Assembly (NCBI GenBank): GCA_945827465.1
Contig: CALZOH010000076.1
Coordinates: 1-13,106, forward strand
Direction: 5' to 3'
DNA from: an uncultured Prevotellaceae bacterium
GTDB taxonomy: Bacteria; Bacteroidota; Bacteroidia; Bacteroidales; Bacteroidaceae
Length of the DNA: 13,106 nt
The notes below the pieces were generated by a model. It was not told the origin of the DNA, did no database searches, and saw only the letters and a program-made list of their open reading frames with translations. Shown here one piece after another: positions 1 through 7,591 of this stretch. Position numbers and translations under genes: made by a program. How positions within the stretch are numbered: the stretch's first letter is position 1; each line of letters starts with the position of its first letter.

Positions 1-17
1 ATTTCAGTCTAACAGGT

Positions 18-153
18 GTAGGGGCGTATCGCATACGCCCTAATGTGGGCGAACATGAAATGATAGATGCGAGCATAAAGGCGTGAAACTTTTCCTTGGC
101 TTGTTGTATCGCAACTTTGCGTACGTGGAGGGCGTATGCCCTTGCGCCCCTAC
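18..153. repeat. MITE-like element with inverted GC-rich arms
   Basis: The left arm (18-40) and right arm (130-153) are near-perfect inverted copies. Both share gtaggggcg at the outer end and catacgccc at the inner end when read in the same sense, and they differ only in 4-5 central bases. The left arm is also a hairpin by itself: GGGCGTAT (22-29), loop CGC, ATACGCCC (33-40). The right arm has a weaker GGCG/CGCC-type internal dyad. The roughly 90 bp between the arms have no coding content that I can support. Such short inverted-arm elements without a transposase are typical of dispersed intergenic repeats or MITEs. No flanking target-site duplication was identified, so mobility is inferred only from the structure. 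Confidence 0.5.
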
Positions 154-199
154 GGTTTCTTTAATGGCGAAACAATGGTTGAATGACAACAATTTGCCT

Positions 200-674
200 T
201 TGAAGTTGCATTCAGGGGTCTTGCATCGTGAACAATCAGTCCTTGAACGTTTGCATGACGGTTTTGCGTCGTGAACAAAAGGGCATTGAACGTTTGCATG
301 GCGGTTTTGCACGTGTACAAAAGGTCCTTGAACGTTTACATGGAGGTTTTGCACGTGTGCAAAAAGGCCTTGAAGTTAGTTCATGGGGGTTTTGCACGTG
401 TACAAAAGGGTATTGAAGTTGGTTCAAGGGGTTTTGCACGTGTACAAAAAGGTATTGAAGTTAGTTCAAGGGGTTTTTGCACGTGAACAAAAGGGCCTTG
501 AACGATGTAAAAATGGTCTTGTTCATGGAACAATTTGGCCTTGAAGTTGCTTCAAGTCGTTTTTGCGCAGTGTATAATTTGGGCTTGAAGTGACTTCAAG
601 TCGATTTTGCAACGTGCGCAATTTGGCCCTGAAGTTGCTTCATGCGATTAGATACTGCAATCTTGCAAGGTGCG
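200..674. repeat. Tandem array of about 11 degenerate 43-bp units with two dyads each
   Basis: Units begin (TTGAA or CTGAA) at 200, 243, 286, 328, 370, 413, 455, 498, 541, 585 and 629, giving spacings of 43, 43, 42, 42, 43, 42, 43, 43, 44 and 44 bp. A poorer partial unit may precede 200. Most units carry two short palindromes. One is of the type TTGAAG-TTG-CTTCAA (541-555); its best copy is CTTGAAGT-G-ACTTCAAG (584-600). The other is of the type TTTTGCACGTGTACAAAA (305-322). Neighbouring units resemble one another most: units 2-4 start TTGAACGTTTrCATG, units 5-7 start TTGAAGTTrGTTCA, and units 9-11 share TTGAAGTkrCTTCA. This block pattern suggests local duplication. The array has no spacers, so it is not CRISPR, and it does not keep a reading frame. 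Its function is unknown. A binding array, a transcribed structured RNA, or a recombination or segregation element are all possible. Confidence 0.85.
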
Positions 675-723
675 AAAAATCAAAGTTTACCTTATAAATA
701 AGAGAAACCTCATTATTTTTTTC

Positions 724-731
724 TACTTTTG
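724..731 (+). promoter_or_regulatory. Predicted -7 promoter element of the topA operon
   Basis: TACTTTTG matches the Bacteroidetes sigma-ABfr -7 consensus TAnnTTTG exactly. No convincing TTTG (-33) box lies 19-21 bp upstream, though the upstream sequence is AT-rich with a T-run at 714-722. Transcription would start near 738, leaving a leader of about 25 nt before the ATG at 763. This placement argues against the longer frame that opens upstream at 670. Confidence 0.55.
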
Positions 732-762
732 CGCCCAAATCAAGAAAATGGGAAATAATAGT

Positions 763-3108
763 ATGCAAAATAATCTTGTTATTGTCGAGTCACCGGCAAA
801 AGCAAAAACGATTGGAAAGTTTTTGGGGAAAGATTATAAGGTGATGTCCAGTTATGGACACATCCGCGATTTGAAGCAAAAGAGTTTCAGTATCGACACC
901 CAAACATTTCAGCCCGAATACGAGATACCCGAGGATAAACAAAAAATAGTAGAATCTCTGCGTAATGAAGCCAAGAAGACCGGTAATGTGTGGTTGGCTT
1001 CGGATGAGGACCGCGAGGGAGAAGCTATTTCATGGCATTTGGCCGAAGTGTTGAATTTGGATGTGGCCAAAACCAAACGCATCGTGTTTCATGAAATCAC
1101 GCAGACAGCCATTCAGGAAGCCATTGCTCATCCTCGCAATATTGACTTAAACTTGGTGAATGCCCAGCAGGCGCGTCGTGTGCTTGACCGCATTGTGGGT
1201 TTTAAACTGTCTCCCGTATTGTGGCGCAAGGTGAAGCCGTCGCTTTCAGCCGGTCGTGTGCAAAGTGTGGCCGTGCGTTTGATAGCCGATCGCGAGAACG
1301 AGATTCGCAATTTTCAGGCAACGTCGAGTTATGCTGTAATTGCCCAATTTGAAGTTGTTCAGGCCGACGGTCAAACCAATGTAGTGAAAGCTGACTTGAA
1401 TCGTCGTTTTGCTTCAGAAGAAGAGGCTCGTGACTTTTTGGAGCGTTGCAAGGATGCTACATTCTCTGTTTCCCGTCTTGAAAAGAAGCCTGTCAAACGT
1501 TCACCGGCTCCGCCTTTCATGACTTCCACTCTTCAGCAGGAGGCTGTGCGCAAATTGGGGTATCCCGTTGCCCTCACCATGAGATTGGCTCAGCAGTTGT
1601 ATGAGGCCGGTTTGATTACCTATATGCGTACGGACTCGCTTAACCTTTCCAGTTTGTGTCTCAACAGCAGCAAGAAATTGATTCAGGAAACAATGGGCGA
1701 GCAATATTCCAAGCCCCGACAATTTCATACCAAAGCAAAAGGTGCACAAGAGGCTCACGAAGCCATTCGTCCCACTTTCATGGACCGTGAAACCATTGAC
1801 GGAACTCAACAAGAGCAGAAACTCTATCAGTTGATTCGTCAGCGTACTTTGGCTTCACAAATGGCCGATGCTACTTTTGAGCGTACCACCGCAACCATTG
1901 CCATTTCGGGTATGGAAGAAACTTTTGAAGCCAATGGTGAGGTGATGTTGTTTGATGGTTTCTTGAAGGTGTATCGTGAATCGTCGGACGATGATGTGGA
2001 GAATCCAGATACCGTACGCCTGCTTCCCCCTTTGAAGAAGGGGCAGGAACTCCAGACCCAGCAAATAATAGCCGAAGAGCGTTTTACGCAAAGACCCGCT
2101 CGCTACAATGAAGCATCTTTGGTTCATAAGATGGAAGAGTTGGGTATCGGGCGTCCGTCAACTTATGCCACCATCATTACTACTATTCAGCAACGTGGAT
2201 ACGTAGAGCGAGGTAACAAGAAGGGACAGGAACGTAGCAGCACACAATTGGTGATGAGTCATGGGACGATTAACAAAGTGACCAAAACCGAGGTGGCCGG
2301 TGCCGAGAAGAATAAATTGTTGCCTACAGATGTGGGTATGGTGGTGAATGAATATCTGCTGTCGGAGTTCCCCGACATTTTGGACTATAACTTTACGGCG
2401 AAAGTTGAAAAAGACTTTGATGCTGTAGCCGAAGGCAAGAAGGAATGGACCAAATTGATGAAGCGGTTCTACGAAAAATTCGTGCCCGAGGTAGATAAAG
2501 CCATTCAAACCAAGACCGAACATAAGGTGGGCGAGCGCATTTTGGGAACCGATCCGGTGAGTGGTCGCACGGTGTCGGCAAAGATAGGTCCGTTTGGTCC
2601 GATGGCCCAGTTGGGCAATGTGAATGATGCCGAGAAACCCCAGTTTGCCCCGTTGATCAAGGGTATGAGCTTGGAAACCATTACGCTTGAGGCAGCATTG
2701 GAACTGTTTAAGTTGCCACGCCATTTAGGCGAGTTTGAGGGCAAGGAAGTGGTGGTTAATAACGGTCGCTTTGGTCCGTATGTGCTTTTCGACAAAAAAT
2801 ACGTGTCTATTCCCAAGACCTTGGATGTAATGACCATTTCATTGGAAGAAGCTTCCGAATTGATTCGTCAGAAACGCGAGGCCGAAGTGGCCAGCCATCT
2901 GAAAACATTTGAAGAGGAACCGGAGATGGAGGTTCGCACAGGACGTTTCGGTCCCTATATTGCCTATCAGGGCAAGAACTATCATCTGCCCAAAAACATG
3001 GCAGCCAACGCCAAAGACCTGACGTTGGAGCAATGTAGAGACATTATCGCCAAACAATCAGAAACCGGAAAGCGCAAAACCGTGCGCCGCACCACTAAGA
3101 AGAAGTGA
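763..3108 (+). CDS. topA: DNA topoisomerase I (type IA)
   Basis: This enzyme relaxes negative supercoils by cutting one DNA strand through a 5'-phosphotyrosine. The 781-residue product opens with the TOPRIM signature LVIVESPAKAKTIGKFLG (residues 5-22, Glu9) and has the metal-binding DEDREGE motif at 81-87. The nucleophile is Tyr287 in LITYMRTDS, and the downstream segment HEAIRP is also typical. The C-terminus has three short GxFGP-type repeats (KIGPFGP, GRFGPYV, GRFGPYI) and a basic RKTVRRTTKKK tail instead of Cys4 zinc fingers, as usual for Bacteroidetes TopA. I chose ATG 763 because similarity starts at MQNNLVIVESP and the predicted promoter lies at 724-731; ATG 748 is possible, while the in-frame start at 670 would precede the promoter. 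It is the first gene of a four-gene operon and sits just downstream of the repeat array. Identification is firm. Confidence 0.97.
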   Translation: MQNNLVIVESPAKAKTIGKFLGKDYKVMSSYGHIRDLKQKSFSIDTQTFQPEYEIPEDKQKIVESLRNEAKKTGNVWLASDEDREGEAISWHLAEVLNLDVAKTKRIVFHEITQTAIQEAIAHPRNIDLNLVNAQQARRVLDRIVGFKLSPVLWRKVKPSLSAGRVQSVAVRLIADRENEIRNFQATSSYAVIAQFEVVQADGQTNVVKADLNRRFASEEEARDFLERCKDATFSVSRLEKKPVKRSPAPPFMTSTLQQEAVRKLGYPVALTMRLAQQLYEAGLITYMRTDSLNLSSLCLNSSKKLIQETMGEQYSKPRQFHTKAKGAQEAHEAIRPTFMDRETIDGTQQEQKLYQLIRQRTLASQMADATFERTTATIAISGMEETFEANGEVMLFDGFLKVYRESSDDDVENPDTVRLLPPLKKGQELQTQQIIAEERFTQRPARYNEASLVHKMEELGIGRPSTYATIITTIQQRGYVERGNKKGQERSSTQLVMSHGTINKVTKTEVAGAEKNKLLPTDVGMVVNEYLLSEFPDILDYNFTAKVEKDFDAVAEGKKEWTKLMKRFYEKFVPEVDKAIQTKTEHKVGERILGTDPVSGRTVSAKIGPFGPMAQLGNVNDAEKPQFAPLIKGMSLETITLEAALELFKLPRHLGEFEGKEVVVNNGRFGPYVLFDKKYVSIPKTLDVMTISLEEASELIRQKREAEVASHLKTFEEEPEMEVRTGRFGPYIAYQGKNYHLPKNMAANAKDLTLEQCRDIIAKQSETGKRKTVRRTTKKK

Positions 3109-3109
3109 T

Positions 3110-3661
3110 ATGAAGAGCATCATTCTCATTGGATACATGGGCGCCGGTAAAACCACGGTGGGCAAGACGCTGGCCAAGCAATTGGGGCGTACCTTCTATG
3201 ACCTGGATTGGTATATCGAGGATCGCTACCATCAGCGTATTCCTGATATCTTCAGGGAGAAGGGCGAAGAGGGCTTCCGCAAGATTGAACAACGCATGCT
3301 CCATGAGACTGCTGCTTTTGAAAATATTGTCTTGGCTTGTGGGGGTGGTACCCCTTGTTTCTTCGACAATATCAACTACATGAATTCGTGTGGTGATACC
3401 CTCTTTTTGGAGGCATCGGTTGATACCATCATCAGTCACCTTAAGATCAGCCGTACGCCACGTCCGCTTCTGCAACAGAAGAGTGGAGAGGAATTGAGGC
3501 AATTCATCGGCGAGCAATTGCAAACTCGTCTGCCGTTCTATCAGCAGGCCAAATATACGTTCAACGTAGATATATTAGATAGTTTTGAAAAGGTAAATCA
3601 TTTAGTTAACGATATTATACAAGTACTTTCAGCGCAAGGAGATGGCAAAATGGAGGATTGA
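3110..3661 (+). CDS. aroK: Shikimate kinase
   Basis: It phosphorylates shikimate to shikimate-3-phosphate with ATP in the cytoplasmic aromatic amino acid (chorismate) pathway. The 183-residue protein is slightly longer than the usual 165-175. The Walker A loop GYMGAGKTTVGK spans residues 8-19 with Lys14. Shikimate-site residues visible by family pattern are Asp33 in DLDWYIE, Arg57 in GFRKIE and the GGG at 78-80. The lid segment RTPRPLL is at 115-121 and an adenine-side Arg140 lies in QTRLPFY. The ATG is one base after the topA stop codon, and the 3' end overlaps speA by 20 bases, so co-translation within the operon is likely. No operon-internal promoter was seen. The family assignment is secure; aroK versus aroL naming is by genus convention. 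Confidence 0.95.
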   Translation: MKSIILIGYMGAGKTTVGKTLAKQLGRTFYDLDWYIEDRYHQRIPDIFREKGEEGFRKIEQRMLHETAAFENIVLACGGGTPCFFDNINYMNSCGDTLFLEASVDTIISHLKISRTPRPLLQQKSGEELRQFIGEQLQTRLPFYQQAKYTFNVDILDSFEKVNHLVNDIIQVLSAQGDGKMED

Positions 3662-5537
3662 GGATTCCGAAGAGCTCTATAATATAGGAGGTTGGGGAAT
3701 TAATTATTTCGGCATTAACAAACAAGGACACGTTTATGTAACTCCGCACAAGGATGAAAACCAAATCGACCTAAAAGAATTGGTGGACGAATTAGCAGAG
3801 CGTGACACGACGGCACCTATGCTATTGCGTTTTCCTGACATCCTTGATAATCGGATAGAAAAAACCGCTCAGTGTTTTGACAAGGCAGCCAATGCCTATC
3901 ATTATACGGGGGAGCACTTCATTATCTATCCGATTAAGGTGAATCAGATGCGTCCCGTTGTTGAGGAGATTATCAGTCACGGTAAACGCTACAATCTGGG
4001 TCTTGAGGCCGGCTCAAAGCCGGAGCTTCATGCCGTGCTGGCCACGAATATGGATTCAGATAGTCTGATTATCTGCAACGGGCACAAGGACCGCAATTAC
4101 ATCCAAATGGCTCTGTTGGCTCAGAAGATGGGCAAGCGTATTTTCATTGTGGTTGAAAAAATCGAGGAGTTGGAAACCATCTTTACCACGGCCAAGATGC
4201 TCCATATGCGTCCGGACATTGGTATTCGTATCAAGTTGGCCTCTTCGGGCGCCGGTAAATGGGAAGAGAGTGGCGGTGATGCCAGTAAGTTCGGACTGGA
4301 TTCGAGTAATTTGCTGGAGGCGCTGGAGTTCCTGCGTCGTAACAACTGCGTGGACTGTCTGAAACTTATCCATTTCCATATCGGAAGTCAAATCACTAAA
4401 ATCCGTCGCATTCAGACAGCCTTGAGAGAGGCAGCGCAATTCTACGTACAATTGCATCGCATGGGATTCAAAGTGGAGTTTGTGGATTGCGGAGGTGGTC
4501 TTGGTGTGGACTACGACGGAACTCGTTCATCGAATAGCGAATCTTCGGTCAACTATTCCATTCAAGAGTATGTGAACGACTGTGTATATACTTTTGTCGA
4601 TGTGGCCGGCAAGAACCAGATACCTCATCCCAATATCATTACTGAAGGTGGCCGTTCGCTGACGGCACATCATTCTGTGTTGATACTCGAAGCGTTTGAA
4701 TCGACATCGCAGCCCGCTATGAATGAGTCGTGGGAAGCACAGCCCGACGACCATCAGTTGGTAAGGGATTTGAGCGATATTTGGGACCATCTGTCAGCTC
4801 GTTCGATATTGGAAGATTGGCACGATGCCGAACAGATACGTGAGGAAGGTCTCGACCTTTTCAGTCATGGACTGATCGACCTCAAGACGCGAGCCCAGAT
4901 AGAAAGTGTTTATTGGAGCATTACCCGTGAGGTCAATTCAATTGCTCACAGTTTGAAACATATTCCCGATGAGTTGCGTCGGTTGGACAAACTGTTGGCC
5001 GATAAGTATTATTGCAACTTTTCCCTCTTTCAAAGCATGCCCGATTCGTGGGGTATTGATCAACTCTTCCCGGTGATGCCCATTCAGCGTTTGAATGAAA
5101 AACCCGACCGGAACGCGACCTTGCAGGATATTACGTGCGATAGCGATGGAAAGATCGATGCCTACGTATGCAAGGACCGTCAAACCAGTTATTTGCCACT
5201 GCATTCGTTGCGTAAAGACGAGCCGTATTACATTGGCGTGTTCCTGGTGGGAGCCTATCAGGAGATATTGGGCAATATGCACAATCTGTTTGGCGATACC
5301 AATGCCGTTCACATTTCAGTCTGTGCAGATGGTAGTTATAATATCGACCAGGTAATCGATGGTGAAACGGTGGCGGATGTATTGGATTATGTGCAATATG
5401 ATCCGAAACGTTTGGTTCGGCGTTTGGAGTCGTGGGTAACCAAGGCCATCAAACAAGGTAAGATTTCAGTAGAGGAGGGAAAGGAGTTCATCAGCAACTT
5501 CCGTGCCGGCCTTTATGGATACACCTATTTGGAATAA
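3642..5537 (+). CDS. speA: Biosynthetic arginine decarboxylase
   Basis: This PLP-dependent enzyme (fold type III, alanine racemase-like barrel) converts arginine to agmatine, the first step of bacterial putrescine and spermidine synthesis. The 631-residue length and the start MAKWRIEDSEELYN fit Bacteroidetes SpeA. Lys99 in IIYPIKVNQMRP is the Schiff-base lysine. HFHIGSQ at 244-250 and the GGGLGVDYDGT stretch are the family's barrel motifs. Cys499 in DITCDSDG is the dimer-partner active-site cysteine. The C-terminus GLYGYTYLE is typical. The start lies inside the end of aroK (20-base overlap in another frame), with AAGGAG directly abutting the ATG and therefore too close to be a normal Shine-Dalgarno site; coupling to aroK translation is more plausible. 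The next gene begins inside the end of this one. Confidence 0.96.
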   Translation: MAKWRIEDSEELYNIGGWGINYFGINKQGHVYVTPHKDENQIDLKELVDELAERDTTAPMLLRFPDILDNRIEKTAQCFDKAANAYHYTGEHFIIYPIKVNQMRPVVEEIISHGKRYNLGLEAGSKPELHAVLATNMDSDSLIICNGHKDRNYIQMALLAQKMGKRIFIVVEKIEELETIFTTAKMLHMRPDIGIRIKLASSGAGKWEESGGDASKFGLDSSNLLEALEFLRRNNCVDCLKLIHFHIGSQITKIRRIQTALREAAQFYVQLHRMGFKVEFVDCGGGLGVDYDGTRSSNSESSVNYSIQEYVNDCVYTFVDVAGKNQIPHPNIITEGGRSLTAHHSVLILEAFESTSQPAMNESWEAQPDDHQLVRDLSDIWDHLSARSILEDWHDAEQIREEGLDLFSHGLIDLKTRAQIESVYWSITREVNSIAHSLKHIPDELRRLDKLLADKYYCNFSLFQSMPDSWGIDQLFPVMPIQRLNEKPDRNATLQDITCDSDGKIDAYVCKDRQTSYLPLHSLRKDEPYYIGVFLVGAYQEILGNMHNLFGDTNAVHISVCADGSYNIDQVIDGETVADVLDYVQYDPKRLVRRLESWVTKAIKQGKISVEEGKEFISNFRAGLYGYTYLE

Positions 5538-7557
5538 TCTGAAACTTTTTCTGTTGTTCTTTCTATGCTTCGAGGTTGCGTTGAACGCTTATGCGCAACA
5601 AGAGGATTGGGAAGATTTCTTGAACAACTGGACAGAACTGATTCCGTCGGATGAAGCAAATTCTTACGACCTGGAGCGGTTGGAAGAGATGCATGCCCAT
5701 CCCATTAACATCAATCAGTGCAGTCGAGAGGAACTGATGATGATACCGATGTTGAGTGCCGCTGAAGCCGATTCGCTGCTGCAATATCGACGAAAGTATG
5801 GGCCGTTGCTTTCTGCCGGAGAGTTACGTCTGGTGCCTTCTCTTAGATATGATTGTTATAACGTCATACCGCACTTCGTTTATTTTGGTCAGACTTCGGA
5901 AGACGAAAAGAAACACCAATTACCCTATCAATTCCTGCACGGGAACCAAGAGGTGGCTGCTGTAGCGGCCATTCCATTTTATCGCAGACAAGGATTCAAA
6001 ACCACGGTGAAGACCTCTACCGGTGAAACAGTACGTCCCAAATATGTGGGCAGTCCGTTATCAGGTTCACTGCGTTATCGGAATCATTATTCCGATCGTT
6101 TGCAAGTGGGGTGGACTCTGGAGAATGACGATGGTGAGGCTTTTGCCACGCAAGAGAACCGTTTGTTTGATTATTATTCCTTTTATCTGTTACAGCGCAA
6201 TAAGGGATGGTTGGGTACTTGGGCCGTGGGAGACTACAAGATTCATTGGGGCATGGGCCTCACGACGGGTGTGGGCTTCATGAATAGCGGTATGGGACTT
6301 TTATCTTCGCGCCACGGACATGCGCCAGGAGTATTTGCCCATACCGGTGCCGATGAGTATCGATACTTGCGAGGTGGTGCCGTGGAACTGAATTTCCGGC
6401 CTGCAAAGCTCACCTTGTTTGCATCTCTCCGTGAATTGGACGGACGTTTGGAGGGCGACAGTTTGAAATCGATCAATACATCGGGCTATCATCGTTTGCT
6501 GTTGGACCGTAAACGCAAACACAACACGCAACAGCAAGTGGCGGGTGGAAGTGTGGATTTCCAGTTTCGCCAAATCCATTTCGGCCTCTCGGGACTTTAT
6601 ATTCATTACAATCATCCCTTTATGCGGGGCGATCGTCCTTATCAACAATACCTGATGAAGGGCAGCAACTTTGCCAATGCCAGTCTGCATTATAGCTATG
6701 AGCGGCGAAAAATTAGCTTTGCAGGTGAAACGGCTGTGAGTGGCGAGGGCAGTATGGCGCTTCTGCACGACTTGCGTTGGCAACTGCCGAGTTTCGTCCA
6801 CGTCTATTTGCAGCATCGCTATTACGGCAAGTATTATCAGGCTCCGTTGTCTTATGCTTATTCTGCTTCTTCCAGTTGTCGAGGTGAGCACGGTGTGATG
6901 TTAGGCTTGCAGTGGCAGCCTTTTGGCAAATGGTACTTGGCAGGTTATGCCGATGGTTATCGCTTGCTGACACCGACCTATCATGCCTTAACTCCTTCCA
7001 ATGGTTATAAGTTGGAAGCCAATGCCATCTTTCGTCCGTGGAACAATACGGCTTTCAGTCTTCGCTATCGTTTAAACTCCCGACAGGAAAGTACGACGAA
7101 ACATCCTCAATTACATTATGCCATGAAGCATTCCGTCAGATTGCAGGGCGAAATGCAATGGGGAAAAGTGAGAAGCGTTACGGCGCTTGACGGTTGCTAT
7201 TATAAACCGGCTGTGGGACGACCCGAGAAGGGGGCGATGGTGTCTGAACGAGTTTCTGTTACGTGGAAACAACTGAAGGCTGCAGCTGCACTGGTCGCTT
7301 TTCACACACAGAGTTATGATGCCTCCATCTATTCTTATCAGCCCAAACTCTTATATGCCTATAGTTATTCTTTTTTCTATTATCACGGCTATGCTGCCAC
7401 TTGTACCTTGGAGCAGCGTTTAGGGCGTCATCTTCGGTTGGCCTGTAAGTTTTCAGCTTTACATTACACCAATCGCGAAACGATCAGTTCTTCCGACCGT
7501 CTGATTGCTCATCCCTATAAACACGATTTGGTGCTTCAGGTGCGTTGGATGTTCTGA
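5515..7557 (+). CDS. Secreted helix-hairpin-helix protein with probable outer-membrane beta-barrel
   Basis: No characterised function is known to me. From ATG 5515 the product has 680 residues. A hydrophobic signal peptide (about residues 9-27) ends at NAYA before QQED. A ComEA-like helix-hairpin-helix module follows at about 62-120 (INQCSREELMMIPMLSAAEADSLL, then YRRKYGPLLSAGEL). The remaining 550 residues are rich in alternating aromatic/polar stretches and Tyr/His/Arg, lack cytoplasmic motifs, and end VLQVRWMF; a terminal Phe is characteristic of outer-membrane barrels. An in-frame GTG at 5503 is an alternative start, but ATG 5515 gives a conventional signal peptide. It overlaps speA by 23 bases and is last in the topA operon. 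Similar HHH plus barrel proteins of about this size are common and unexplained in Bacteroidetes. DNA contact at the cell surface or in the periplasm is only a guess from the HHH fold. Confidence 0.8.
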   Translation: MDTPIWNNLKLFLLFFLCFEVALNAYAQQEDWEDFLNNWTELIPSDEANSYDLERLEEMHAHPININQCSREELMMIPMLSAAEADSLLQYRRKYGPLLSAGELRLVPSLRYDCYNVIPHFVYFGQTSEDEKKHQLPYQFLHGNQEVAAVAAIPFYRRQGFKTTVKTSTGETVRPKYVGSPLSGSLRYRNHYSDRLQVGWTLENDDGEAFATQENRLFDYYSFYLLQRNKGWLGTWAVGDYKIHWGMGLTTGVGFMNSGMGLLSSRHGHAPGVFAHTGADEYRYLRGGAVELNFRPAKLTLFASLRELDGRLEGDSLKSINTSGYHRLLLDRKRKHNTQQQVAGGSVDFQFRQIHFGLSGLYIHYNHPFMRGDRPYQQYLMKGSNFANASLHYSYERRKISFAGETAVSGEGSMALLHDLRWQLPSFVHVYLQHRYYGKYYQAPLSYAYSASSSCRGEHGVMLGLQWQPFGKWYLAGYADGYRLLTPTYHALTPSNGYKLEANAIFRPWNNTAFSLRYRLNSRQESTTKHPQLHYAMKHSVRLQGEMQWGKVRSVTALDGCYYKPAVGRPEKGAMVSERVSVTWKQLKAAAALVAFHTQSYDASIYSYQPKLLYAYSYSFFYYHGYAATCTLEQRLGRHLRLACKFSALHYTNRETISSSDRLIAHPYKHDLVLQVRWMF

Positions 7558-7558
7558 T

Positions 7559-7591
7559 AAGTTGGTGAATCTAACTATTTCACTACAACTT
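7559..7591. terminator. Weak candidate bidirectional terminator
   Basis: Between the convergent operons there is an 11-bp stem: AAGTTG (7559-7564) and GTGAA (7565-7569) pair with TTCAC (7579-7583) and CAACTT (7586-7591), with a 2-base bulge TA and a 9-base loop. It overlaps the last codons of the minus-strand gene. No T-run follows on either strand, so a Rho-independent role is uncertain. Confidence 0.3.

Larger units (their letters stand above)
1..762. other. Gene-free region upstream of topA
   Basis: No credible coding sequence is present in these 762 bases. Open frames exist on both strands, but they run through the tandem repeats, whose 42-44 bp period shifts frame from unit to unit, so they are by-products of the repeats. 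The region contains a GC-rich inverted-arm element at 18-153, a repeat array at 200-674, and an AT-rich promoter segment at about 680-731. Any gene upstream on the left lies outside the window. Confidence 0.8.

Noticed and set aside
40..486. Overlapping open frames on both strands encoding repeated HVQNPH- or RLHGGFARVQKG-like peptides
   Set aside because: They are translations of the 42-44 bp tandem units. The irregular period changes frame between units, no start signal or promoter is present, and the DNA dyads, not a peptide, are the conserved feature.
200..674. CRISPR array
   Set aside because: There are no unique spacers: each whole 42-44 bp unit resembles the next, and no cas genes are nearby.
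670..762. N-terminal extension of TopA by 31 residues
   Set aside because: The extension has no family similarity and would begin upstream of the predicted promoter at 724-731; homologous sequence starts at MQNNLVIVESP.
2158..2724. 188-codon antisense frame within topA
   Set aside because: It lies opposite a firmly identified conserved gene, has a His/Leu-rich shadow-like composition and no promoter.
3636..3641. AAGGAG as Shine-Dalgarno site for speA
   Set aside because: It abuts the ATG with no spacer, and Bacteroidales rarely depend on Shine-Dalgarno sequences; coupling to aroK translation is more likely.
6301..6891. 196-codon antisense frame within the HHH/barrel gene
   Set aside because: It is the complement of a well-supported coding frame; no recognisable domain or start context.
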